From positions 992,001 to 1,056,000 of the forward strand of contig NZ_CP114978.1 in assembly GCF_027498035.1 (NCBI RefSeq): a stretch of DNA of 64,000 nt, given 5' to 3'. This DNA comes from Pseudoxanthomonas sp. Lineage in GTDB: Bacteria > Pseudomonadota > Gammaproteobacteria > Xanthomonadales > Xanthomonadaceae. Of the stretch, positions 34,798-43,543 are shown piece after piece. Within the stretch, counting starts at the first letter, position 1. Each line of letters starts with the position of its first letter. Both the position numbers and the translations under genes were made by a program. The notes under the pieces are model-generated. The model was given only the letters and a program-made list of their open reading frames with translations, made no database searches and was not told the origin of the DNA.

Positions 34798-36184
34798 ATG
34801 ACCGCCTTTTCCGACGCCTCAGACGACGCCCTGCGCGCCCGCGACGCGGCCACCCTGGCCGCCCTGCCCGACCTGGAAGCCATCGACCTGCTGCTGCCGG
34901 ACATGAACGGCCTGCTGCGTGGCAAGCGCATCACCCGCGACGCGCTGGACAAGATCTACAGCGACGGCGTCTGCCTGCCGATGTCGCTGATCGCCACCGA
35001 CATCACCGGCAACACAGTCGAGGAAACCGGACTGGGTTACGACATCGGCGACGAGGACCGCATCTGCCGGCCGGTGCCCGGTTCACTGCGCCCGGTGCCG
35101 TGGTCGCCGCGGCCGATGGCGCAACTGCTGCTGGCGATGGAAGACGGCGCCGGCGGTGTGTTCGAGGCCAATCCGCGTGAAGTGCTGCGCCGGGTGGTGC
35201 AACGCTTCGCCGACAAGGGCCTGACCCCGGTGGTGGCGATCGAGCTGGAGTTCTACCTGTTCGACCGCCTGCCCGGCAGCGATGGCCGTCCGCAGACGGC
35301 GGTCAACCCGAACACCGGCGCGCGCAACGATTCCACCCAGGTCTATTACATGGAAGACCTGGACGACAACCGCGGCTTCATCGATGCGGTGTCCACGGCA
35401 TGCCGCGCGCAGGAGATTCCCGCCGATACCGCCGTGGCCGAGTACGCGCCAGGCCAGTTCGAGATCAACCTCAAGCATCGCGCCGACGCGGTGCGCGCCT
35501 GCGACGAGGCGCTGCTGCTCAAGCGCACCATCAAGGCCGTGGCGCAGCAGACAATGCCTGCAGGCCAGCTTCATGGCCAAGCCGCATGTCGAACAGGCCG
35601 GCAGCGGCCTGCATGTGCATGTCAGCGTGCTGGACCGCGACGGCAACAACATCTTCGCCGGCACCGAGGCCGCACCGGCCGACACCTTGAAGCATGCCAT
35701 CGGCGGCCTGCAGCGCAGTGCGCGCGACACCATGCTGCTGTTCGCCCCGCATGCCAACAGCTATCGGCGCTATGTGCTGAACGCGTTCGTGCCGCTGGGC
35801 GACACCTGGGGCTTCAACAACCGCACCGTGGCCATGCGCATCCCGCACAGCGATGCGAAGAACACCCGGATCGAACACCGCATCGCCGGTGCCGATGCCA
35901 ACGTCTACCTGGCCTGCGCCGCCGTGCTGGCCGGCATGCTGCACGGGCTGGAAAACCAGTTCGATCCGGGCCCGCCGATCATCGGCAACGCCTACGAGCA
36001 GACCGAAAACCGCAGCCCGTACTGGCGCCAGTCGATCGACGATTTCCTGACCAGCGACTTCATCGCCAGCCAGTTTGGCGAACGCTTCCGCCATATCTAC
36101 GGCCAGCAGAAGCTCAAGGAACTGCGCAGCTTCGAAACCCAGGTGACCGACCTGGAATACGCCTGGTACCTGCGTGCGGTCTGA
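34798..36184 (+). pseudogene. puuA: Second gamma-glutamylpolyamine synthetase, one-base frameshift
   Basis: The gene reads as a PuuA-type glutamine synthetase from MTAFSDASDD (ATG at 34798) through VVAIELEFYLFDRLPG and QFEINLKHRADAV to IKAVAQQT. It continues in another frame with LQASFMAKPHVEQAGSGLHV through YAWYLRAV, ending at 36184. One extra base near 35551-35556 explains the break; repaired it would be about 461 residues. No other damage is seen. The 3' end overlaps the oxidase gene by 11 bases. It is paralogous to the minus-strand synthetase at 32.5 kb, and either copy could back up the other. Confidence 0.88.
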
Positions 36185-37466
36185 CGCCGCGAACGCTGCC
36201 TACCCACCCAGCTGGTACGCCGCCAGCGCTACGCCCCTGCCCGCGCAGCCGACGCTGGCCGGCCGGATCGACTGCGATGTCTGCATCCTCGGCGCCGGCT
36301 ATACCGGCCTGGCCACTGCGCTGGAGCTGGCCGAAGCCGGCTATCGCGTGGTGGTGCTGGAAGCCGAACGCATTGGCTGGGGCGCTTCCGGCCGCAACGG
36401 CGGCCAGGCCATCGTCGGTTTCGGCTGTGGCGAGGAGAAACTGGAATCGCTGGTCGGCATCGACGATGCGCGACGCATGTTCGACCTGTCACGCGAAGGC
36501 CTGGACTGGATGCACGCACGCATCGCCCGCCACGGCATCGACGCGCATTGGCGGCCGGGCCACGCCACCGTCCCACTGAAGGCCCGCCAGCAGCGCGATG
36601 TGCAGGCGATGGTCGAGCACTTCAACACGCGCTATGACCATCCGGTGGAATGGTGGGACCGCGAACGCCTGCGCGGCACGCTGGCCAGCGACCGCTATCT
36701 GGGCGCGCTCTACGACCCGGTCAGCGGCCACATCCACCCGCTGGCCTACGCGCTGGGCCTTGGCCGCGCCGCCATCGAAGCGGGCGTGCAGGTTTACGAA
36801 CATTCCGCCGTGACCTCGCTGGTGCGCGGCGCGCGCCCCGTGTTCAAGACCGCGCAGGGCGAAGTGCATTGCGATTTCGCAGTGCTCGCCGGCAACGCGT
36901 TGCTGCACGGGATCGCGCCGGAACTGGAATCGCGGATCATGCCGGTCGGCACCTATATCGCCGCGACCGCGCCGCTGGGCGAAGCCGGCGCGCAGGCGTT
37001 GATCGGCAACGACATGGCCGTGGCCGACACCGCCTGGGCGCTGGACTACTACCGGCTCAGCCATGACCACCGACTGCTGTTCGGCGGCCGCGCCAGCTAT
37101 TCAGGACGCGATCCCGGCGACCTGCACGCGATCATGCGCAAGCGCGTGACCGGCGTGTTTCCGCAGTTGCAGGGCGTACCGCTGGAGTATGTCTGGGGCG
37201 GCTTCGTCGACATCTCGCTCAACCGCGCGCCGCACTGGGGCCGGCTGCAGCCGAACCTGTATTTCGCCCAGGGCTTCTCCGGCCACGGCGTGGTCGCGAC
37301 CGGACTTGCAGGCAAGCTCATCGCCGAAGCCATCGCCGGCCAGGCGCAGCGGCTGGACCTGTTCGGGAAGATCCGCCACGCGCCCTTCCCCGGCGGCCAG
37401 GCGATGCGCACGCCGCTGCTGGTCGCGGCGATGAGCTGGTACAAGCTGCGCGATGCGCTGTGGTAG
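36174..37466 (+). CDS. puuB: Gamma-glutamylputrescine oxidase-like FAD oxidoreductase
   Basis: This 430-residue DAO-family flavoprotein has an N-terminal Rossmann motif CDVCILGAGYTGLATALELAE (residues 34-54) and the FAD-contacting GWGASGRNGGQ block. At the C-terminus it has GFSGHGVVATGLAGKLIAEA. It matches PuuB/OrdL, which oxidises gamma-glutamylputrescine to the aldehyde, releasing ammonia and hydrogen peroxide. The start is a GTG at 36174, overlapping the synthetase stop by 11 bases, so the pair are coupled. No nearby ATG fits. Confidence 0.9.
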   Translation: MRSDAANAAYPPSWYAASATPLPAQPTLAGRIDCDVCILGAGYTGLATALELAEAGYRVVVLEAERIGWGASGRNGGQAIVGFGCGEEKLESLVGIDDARRMFDLSREGLDWMHARIARHGIDAHWRPGHATVPLKARQQRDVQAMVEHFNTRYDHPVEWWDRERLRGTLASDRYLGALYDPVSGHIHPLAYALGLGRAAIEAGVQVYEHSAVTSLVRGARPVFKTAQGEVHCDFAVLAGNALLHGIAPELESRIMPVGTYIAATAPLGEAGAQALIGNDMAVADTAWALDYYRLSHDHRLLFGGRASYSGRDPGDLHAIMRKRVTGVFPQLQGVPLEYVWGGFVDISLNRAPHWGRLQPNLYFAQGFSGHGVVATGLAGKLIAEAIAGQAQRLDLFGKIRHAPFPGGQAMRTPLLVAAMSWYKLRDALW

Positions 37467-37594
37467 CGGCTTCGTGCAGCGCATGCGCTTGCGGTGCAAA
37501 GCCGCGACCTTCATTGATTCCGATCAAGGCGGCAACAGCACGGCCTGAATAGAGTGCGCGCCACGCCGGCGGTTCCGGCGCAGGAGCACATCCC

Positions 37595-38056
37595 ATGGGC
37601 TTGCTGATCTGGCAGGACGACCTGGACACCGGCATCGACGTGATCGATGCCCAGCACCGACGCATCGTCGAGATGATCAACCAACTGCACGCCGCCCAGC
37701 AGCGTGGCTCGCGCGATGGCGTCGGCGAGGTCATCGCCGAACTGGTCGACTACACGTTGTCGCATTTCGCTTTCGAGGAAGAGCTGCTGGAAGAAGCCGG
37801 CTACCCCTTCACCGCCGCGCACCGTCGGGTGCACGAGGTCTTCATCAAGCGCGTCTCCGAGTACCGGCTGCGCTTCGACGCTGGCGAAGATATCGCCGAT
37901 GAGCTCAAGACCCTGCTCTCGCGCTGGCTCTTCAACCATATCCGCAACGACGACAAGGCCTACAGCCAGACCGTGCGGCGCCACCTGGACGCCTTCTCCC
38001 GCACCCACCAGCACGGCAGCTGGCTCAACCGGACCCTGTCGCGCCTGTTCGGCTGA
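37595..38056 (+). CDS. Bacteriohemerythrin
   Basis: This 153-residue four-helix di-iron oxygen-binding protein has the full ligand set: His21, His57, Glu61, His76, His80, His115 and Asp120. It starts LIWQDDLDTGIDVIDAQH, the usual family beginning, and has a short extra C-terminal stretch after residue 125. Such proteins bind oxygen for storage or delivery or for sensing. It lies 128 bases after the FAD oxidase, an oxygen-consuming enzyme, in the same direction. Co-regulation is possible but not shown. Confidence 0.92.
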   Translation: MGLLIWQDDLDTGIDVIDAQHRRIVEMINQLHAAQQRGSRDGVGEVIAELVDYTLSHFAFEEELLEEAGYPFTAAHRRVHEVFIKRVSEYRLRFDAGEDIADELKTLLSRWLFNHIRNDDKAYSQTVRRHLDAFSRTHQHGSWLNRTLSRLFG

Positions 38057-38087
38057 GCAGGCGCGACCTCCGGCGGAACGTGTGCGA

Positions 38088-39371
38088 TCAGCGCCTGACG
38101 CTGTCGTGGCGACGGATCGCCAGCAGGGCCAGGATCGTGATCACGCCGGCCGCGCTCAGGTAGAAACCGACCGACCGCACGCCATAGGCATCGGCCAACA
38201 TCTTGGCCACGTACGGCGCCGGCGCCGCACCCAGCACGCTGGCCAGGTTGAACGACAGCGACGAGCCGGTGTAGCGCACTTCGGTCGGGTAGACCTCCGA
38301 CAGCAGCGTGCCGACCGGGCCGTAGGTCCAGCCCATCACGAACAGGCCGATGCACAGGAAGGCGATCACCAGGGCCGGATGCCCGCTCTGGAACAGGACC
38401 GGGAACAGCAGACCGAAGATCACGATGCCGATGCTGGCCACCAGCATCGCGCCGCGCGCGGTGCGGCGGTCGCCGAACTTGGCCGACAGCGGGATGCCCG
38501 CAGCAAAGAACAGCATGCCCACCATCTGCATCAACAGGAACTCCTGCTTGCTGTAACCCAATGCACCGGTGCCGTAGCCCAGCGCGAACACGGTCATCAG
38601 GTAGAACAGGACGAAGGTCGCCAGCGCGCCCAACGTGCCCAGCACCAGCGGCCCCAGGTGCTGGGAGAACACCGTGCGGAACGGCAGGCGCAGGCGTTCG
38701 TTGCGCTCGATGGCTTTCTGGAAGTCCGGGGTCTCGTTGATGCTCAGGCGCACCCACAGGCCAACGATGACCAGCAGCGCCGACGCGATGAACGGCACGC
38801 GCCAGCCCCAGGCCAGGAACTGCTCCGGGGTCAGCGCCGCGCCCATGGCCAGGAAGGTCGAGGCCGACAGCAGGAAACCCAGCGGCGCGCCCAGCTGCGG
38901 GAACATGCCGTACCAGCCGCGCTTGCCAGGAGGCGCGTTTTCGGTCGCCAGCAGCACCGCGCCGCCCCACTCACCGCCCAGGCCGATGCCCTGGCCGAAG
39001 CGGCACAGGGTCAGCAGCAGCGGAGCCAGGATGCCGATGCTGTGGTAGGTCGGCAGCAGGCCGATCACCACCGTCGAGATGCCCATCGTCAGCAGCGCCG
39101 CCACCAGCGTGGCCTTGCGGCCGATGCGGTCGCCGAAATGGCCGAACAGCGCCGAACCCACCGGGCGCGCGACGAAGGCCACTGCGAAGGTCGCAAGCGA
39201 AGCCAGCTGCGCGGCCACCGGATTGTCCGGCGAGAAGAACAGGTGCGGGAACACCAGCACCGCGGCGGTGGCGTAGATGTAGAAATCGAAGAACTCGATG
39301 GTGGTGCCCATCAAGCTGGCCAGCAGGACGCGGGACGGCTTGTTGGCGGGGACGGCGGCGGTGGAGGACAT
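38088..39371 (-). CDS. MFS transporter, metabolite:H+ symporter (MHS) type
   Basis: This 427-residue transporter has 12 predicted membrane helices. MHS-subfamily marks are the start GTTIEFFDFYIYATAAVLVF, motif A GHFGDRIGRKATL after helix 2, and GEWGGAVLLATENAPPGKRG in helix 5 and its loop. Relatives carry shikimate, alpha-ketoglutarate, proline/betaine or aromatic acids; the substrate cannot be decided. It is convergent with the hemerythrin gene and follows the formate dehydrogenase operon by 200 bases. Confidence 0.88.
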   Translation of the reverse strand: MSSTAAVPANKPSRVLLASLMGTTIEFFDFYIYATAAVLVFPHLFFSPDNPVAAQLASLATFAVAFVARPVGSALFGHFGDRIGRKATLVAALLTMGISTVVIGLLPTYHSIGILAPLLLTLCRFGQGIGLGGEWGGAVLLATENAPPGKRGWYGMFPQLGAPLGFLLSASTFLAMGAALTPEQFLAWGWRVPFIASALLVIVGLWVRLSINETPDFQKAIERNERLRLPFRTVFSQHLGPLVLGTLGALATFVLFYLMTVFALGYGTGALGYSKQEFLLMQMVGMLFFAAGIPLSAKFGDRRTARGAMLVASIGIVIFGLLFPVLFQSGHPALVIAFLCIGLFVMGWTYGPVGTLLSEVYPTEVRYTGSSLSFNLASVLGAAPAPYVAKMLADAYGVRSVGFYLSAAGVITILALLAIRRHDSVRR

Positions 39372-39571
39372 CTTCAGGATTTGTTCCGGTAACGAAGCGG
39401 GCGGATTCTGTCACGTTTGCCCTGTTACGGCGGCATTGGTTGCAGCCGTGACTGTTGCCCGCAGGTGCGCGTGGCGCTCAGAGGCCGAGAGGCCATCGAA
39501 CGCCGTAGCGAAGGCATCGCCACGCGCCCATGGCGGCGGCGGCAGTCGGCGGGCAGTTGCCTCTCAACCAC

Positions 39572-39802
39572 TCAAGCATCCAGCGCTTCCACCGCCGCGT
39601 GGGCCAGCGGTTTGAGTCCCCCGCCGCCATCGCGCACGTAGCGCAGCAGCTTGCGGCGCATGCCGGGCTCCCAGAACCGCACCAGGTGCTGGCGGACGCC
39701 TTCCACGCCGACCGCCTGGTCGGACTCGGCTTCGAAGTACGCCGCGATGTCGTTGGCCATCTCCACCAACCGTGCAATGCGCTCGCTGCCATCGCTGCTC
39801 AT
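39572..39802 (-). CDS. fdsD: Formate dehydrogenase delta subunit
   Basis: This 76-residue protein starts MSSDGSERIARLVEMANDIA and contains AVGVEGVRQHLVRFWEPGMRRKL. It matches FdsD, a small subunit of soluble NAD-dependent molybdenum formate dehydrogenases needed for assembly or stability of the complex. The start overlaps the fdhD stop (ATGA). It is the last gene of the fds operon. Confidence 0.9.
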   Translation of the reverse strand: MSSDGSERIARLVEMANDIAAYFEAESDQAVGVEGVRQHLVRFWEPGMRRKLLRYVRDGGGGLKPLAHAAVEALDA

Positions 39803-40641
39803 GTGCAGGTCTCCTGCCCGATCAGGCGCCGGGGATGGGTGTAGACCGCTTGGCCGTCGTCACGGGCAAACCCCAGCAGGGTCAAGCCGGTGCGCTGCGC
39901 CAGCGACAGGGCCAGTGCGGTCGGTGCGGAAATCGCGGCCATGAACGCGATACCGGCGCTGGCCGCCTTCATCGCCATCTCGTAGCTGGCACGGCTGGTC
40001 ACCACCAGGAAGCCCGACTGTGGATCGAACCCCGCGCGATGCATCGCGCCGATCAGCTTGTCCAGTGCGTTGTGGCGGCCCACGTCCTCACGCACCAGTA
40101 CGATGCGGCCATCGGCCAGCGCCCAGCCCGCCGCGTGGGTTGCGCCGGTGCGGGCGTTGAGCGGCTGCTGGCTGCGCAGCTCGCGCAGGGCACGCTGCAG
40201 GGCGGTCGTCGTCACTGCGATCCCCTCGCCCACCGGCGCAGGCGAGCGCAACGCAGCTTCGAGCAGCTCGCTGCCGCAGACGCCGCAACCACTGCGGCCG
40301 CTCATGCTGCGACGGCGGCTTTGCAGGATCTGTTCGCGATCGGCGGGAATGCCCACCCGTACTTCCACGCCTTCCAGCAGGTGTTCGACCGATATCACCT
40401 GCGCGTCGTCGATGCGCTCGACGATCCCTTCGCTCAAGGCGAACCCCTGCGCGAAATCTTCCAGATCGGCCGGCGTGGCCATCATCACCGCGAACGGTGC
40501 ATCGTTGTAGACGAAGGCCACCGGCACCTCTTCGGCGATGTTGTCGTCCAGCTGCAGTGCCCGCGCGCCGCGGTGGCGGGCCACGCTGCGCACGACGCTG
40601 CCGGCGTCTTCGGTCGGAACAGGGACTTCGTGTTCGCTCAT
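39799..40641 (-). CDS. fdhD: Formate dehydrogenase sulfurtransferase FdhD (FdsC)
   Basis: This 280-residue accessory protein carries the CxxC motif (CGVC, Cys119 and Cys122) needed to pass sulfur from IscS-type desulfurase to the bis-MGD cofactor. The FDPQSGFLVVTSRASYEMAMK region and C-terminal RTGLTLLGFARDD are typical. Without this step the dehydrogenase is inactive. In Cupriavidus the homologous gene is fdsC and has the same place, between fdsA and fdsD. Confidence 0.92.
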   Translation of the reverse strand: MSEHEVPVPTEDAGSVVRSVARHRGARALQLDDNIAEEVPVAFVYNDAPFAVMMATPADLEDFAQGFALSEGIVERIDDAQVISVEHLLEGVEVRVGIPADREQILQSRRRSMSGRSGCGVCGSELLEAALRSPAPVGEGIAVTTTALQRALRELRSQQPLNARTGATHAAGWALADGRIVLVREDVGRHNALDKLIGAMHRAGFDPQSGFLVVTSRASYEMAMKAASAGIAFMAAISAPTALALSLAQRTGLTLLGFARDDGQAVYTHPRRLIGQETCT

Positions 40642-40645
40642 CGCC

Positions 40646-43534
40646 CTAGTCTGCCGCAGGCAGCAGCTGCTCCTGCAAGGTGTCGAAGGCTTTGTGACGC
40701 TGCTGCCACTCCGAGGGCTGGCTCACCCGCGTGACCTGCACCGCGGTGACCTTGTATTCCGGGCAATTGGTGGCCCAGTCCGAATTATCCGTGGTGATCA
40801 CATTCGCGCCCGAACCAGGGAAATGGAAGGTGGTGTAAACCACGCCCGGCTGCACCCGGTCGGTGATGCGCGCGCGCAGCACGGTGTCGCCGGCCCGGCT
40901 CTGCACGCCCACCCAGTCATCGGCGGCGATGCCGCGCTCCTCGGCGTCGTGCGGATGCAGCTCCAGCCGGTCTTCGTCGTGCCAGGTGGAATTGGCCGTG
41001 CGCCGGGTCTGCGCGCCGACGTTGTACTGGCTCAGGATGCGCCCGGTGGTCAGCAGCAGCGGGAAACGCACGTTGACCTTCTCCCGCGTTGGCACGTACG
41101 GGGTCAGCATGAACTTGCCCTTGCCGCGCACGAACTGATCCACGTGCATGGTCGGCGTGCCTTCCGGGTGTTCGGCATTGCACGGCCACTGGATGCTGCC
41201 CTTTTCCTCCAGCAGGTCGTAGCTGACGCCGGTGAAGGTGGGCGTCAGCCGGGCGATCTCGTCCATGATCTGCGCCGGATGGGTATAGGCCATCGGGTAG
41301 CCCATCGCGTTGGCCAGCAGCTGGGTGATCTCCCAGTCGGCGTAGCCGGCCTTGGGCGCCATGATCCTGCGCACGCGCGAGATGCGGCGCTCGGCATTGG
41401 TGAAGGTGCCGTCCTTCTCCATGAAGGAACTGCCCGGCAGGAACACGTGGGCGAACTTGGCGGTTTCGTTGAGGAACAGGTCCTGCACCACCACGCATTC
41501 CATCGCGCCCAGCGCCGCGGTGACGTGCTGGGTATTGGGGTCGGACTGGCCGATGTCCTCGCCTTCGATGTACAGGCCCTTGAACTCGCCATCCAGCGCC
41601 GCTTCGAACATGTTGGGAATGCGCAGGCCTGGCTCGTCGTGCAGCGACACCTTCCATTCGGCTTCGAACAGGCTGCGCACGGCTGCGTCGCTGACATGGC
41701 GATAGCCGGGGAACTCGTGCGGGAACGAGCCCATGTCGCACGAGCCCTGCACGTTGTTCTGGCCGCGCAATGGATTGACGCCCACGCCCGGCCGACCGAT
41801 GTTGCCGGTGGCCATGGCCAGGTTCGCAATTCCCATCACCGCGGTCGAACCCTGCGCGTGTTCGGTCACGCCCAGGCCGTAATAGATCGCGGCATTGCCG
41901 GCGCCCGCATACAGGCGCGCGGCGCGGCGCACCAGCGCGGGATCGACGCCAGTATCAGCCTCCAGCACTTCCGGCGAACGCGAGGCATCGGCCACGTAGG
42001 CACGCCACTTGGCGAACGCCTCGGCCTCGCAGCGCTGTGCGATGAAGTCCTCGTCGGCCAGCCCTTCGGTCACGATCACATGCGCCAGCGCGTTGAGCAT
42101 GGCCACGTTGGTGCCTGGGCGCAGCTTCAGGTGCACATCGGCGGCGCCATGCGGCGTCTTGACCAGGTCGATCCGGCGCGGATCGATCACGATCAGCTTG
42201 GCGCCCTGGCGCAGGCGACGCTTCATCTGCGAGGCGAACACCGGATGGCCGTCGGTCGGATTGGCACCCATCACCAGGATCACGTCGGCGAACTGCACCG
42301 AATCGAAGTCCTGGGTGCCGGCCGATTCGCCCAACGTCTGCTTCAGCCCGTAGCCGGTCGGCGAATGGCAGACCCGCGCGCAGGTATCGACATTGTTGTT
42401 GCCGAAACCCGCACGCACCAGCTTCTGCACCAGGTAGGTTTCCTCGTTGCTGCAGCGCGAGGAGGTGATGCCGCCGATGGAGAACCTGCCGTAGGTCGCC
42501 TGCAGCCGCTTGAACTCGCTGGCGGTGTGGGCGATGGCTTCTTCCCAGCTCACGACCTTCCACGGATCGGTGATCTTCGCGCGGATCATCGGCGTGGTGA
42601 TGCGGTCCGGATGCGTCGCATAGCCCAGGGCGAAACGGCCCTTGACGCAGGAATGGCCGTGATTGGCATGGCCATCGGCGTTCGGGACCATGCGTACCAG
42701 CTGGTCGCCCTGCATCTCGGCACGGAACGAGCAGCCCACGCCGCAATAGGCGCAGGTCGTCACCACGCTATGGTCGGCCTGGCCTCGCGTGATCAGCGAT
42801 TTCTCAGACAGCGTCGCGGTCGGGCAGGCCTGCACGCAGGCGCCGCAGCTCACGCATTCGGATTCCAGGAAGGCCTGGTCCTGCCCGGCCGATACCTTCG
42901 AGTCGAAGCCACGTCCCTGGATGGTCAGCGCGAACGTACCTTGCACTTCGCTGCAGGCGCGCACGCAGCGCGAGCAGACGATGCACTTGGATGGATCGAA
43001 GCTGAAATACGGGTTGGAGCCGTCCTTGCCGACGAACAGCGGATTGACGTGACCATCCTGGCTGACCGGCTTGACGTGGTTCGCACCCTCGTAGCCGTAG
43101 CGCACCTCGCGCAGGCCGACCGCGCCAGCCATGTCCTGCAGTTCGCAGTGGCCGTTGGCCGGGCACGTCAGGCAGTCCAGCGGATGGTCGGAGATGTACA
43201 GCTCCATCACCCCGCGCCGGATCTGGCCCAGCTTCTGCGACTGCGTGCGCACGACCATGCCTTCGCTGACCGGCGTGGTGCACGAGGCCGGGTAACCCTT
43301 GCGCCCTTCGATCTCGACCAGGCACAGCCGGCAGGAACCGAACGCGTCCAGCGCGTCGGAAGCACACAGTTTCGGAATCTTCGTGCCCATCAACGCAGCG
43401 GCACGCATGACCGAGGTGCCTTCGGGCACATCGATCCACGCGCCGTCGATGGACACGCTGACCTTCTTCAGCGGCTGCAGTTGGATCAGCTGCGGATTCG
43501 GGGTACCAAGATCGGTTTCTGCGATGGAACGCAT
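40646..43534 (-). CDS. fdsA: NAD-dependent formate dehydrogenase alpha subunit (Mo-bis-MGD)
   Basis: This 962-residue catalytic subunit has an N-terminal [2Fe-2S] domain (Cys57, 68, 71, 85). Next comes a His-ligated cluster region (His117, Cys121, 124, 130) and two [4Fe-4S] clusters (Cys184/187/190/194 and Cys227/230/233/237). A further [4Fe-4S] site (Cys261, 264, 268, 296) precedes the molybdopterin domains. The molybdenum ligand is Cys389 in CARVCHSPTG, so this is a Cys enzyme, not a selenoprotein. It oxidises formate to CO2 in the cytoplasm and passes electrons to FdsB and NAD+. The C-terminal molybdopterin-binding domain ends near residue 930. Confidence 0.95.
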   Translation of the reverse strand: MRSIAETDLGTPNPQLIQLQPLKKVSVSIDGAWIDVPEGTSVMRAAALMGTKIPKLCASDALDAFGSCRLCLVEIEGRKGYPASCTTPVSEGMVVRTQSQKLGQIRRGVMELYISDHPLDCLTCPANGHCELQDMAGAVGLREVRYGYEGANHVKPVSQDGHVNPLFVGKDGSNPYFSFDPSKCIVCSRCVRACSEVQGTFALTIQGRGFDSKVSAGQDQAFLESECVSCGACVQACPTATLSEKSLITRGQADHSVVTTCAYCGVGCSFRAEMQGDQLVRMVPNADGHANHGHSCVKGRFALGYATHPDRITTPMIRAKITDPWKVVSWEEAIAHTASEFKRLQATYGRFSIGGITSSRCSNEETYLVQKLVRAGFGNNNVDTCARVCHSPTGYGLKQTLGESAGTQDFDSVQFADVILVMGANPTDGHPVFASQMKRRLRQGAKLIVIDPRRIDLVKTPHGAADVHLKLRPGTNVAMLNALAHVIVTEGLADEDFIAQRCEAEAFAKWRAYVADASRSPEVLEADTGVDPALVRRAARLYAGAGNAAIYYGLGVTEHAQGSTAVMGIANLAMATGNIGRPGVGVNPLRGQNNVQGSCDMGSFPHEFPGYRHVSDAAVRSLFEAEWKVSLHDEPGLRIPNMFEAALDGEFKGLYIEGEDIGQSDPNTQHVTAALGAMECVVVQDLFLNETAKFAHVFLPGSSFMEKDGTFTNAERRISRVRRIMAPKAGYADWEITQLLANAMGYPMAYTHPAQIMDEIARLTPTFTGVSYDLLEEKGSIQWPCNAEHPEGTPTMHVDQFVRGKGKFMLTPYVPTREKVNVRFPLLLTTGRILSQYNVGAQTRRTANSTWHDEDRLELHPHDAEERGIAADDWVGVQSRAGDTVLRARITDRVQPGVVYTTFHFPGSGANVITTDNSDWATNCPEYKVTAVQVTRVSQPSEWQQRHKAFDTLQEQLLPAAD

Positions 43535-43543
43535 GACGCCCTC

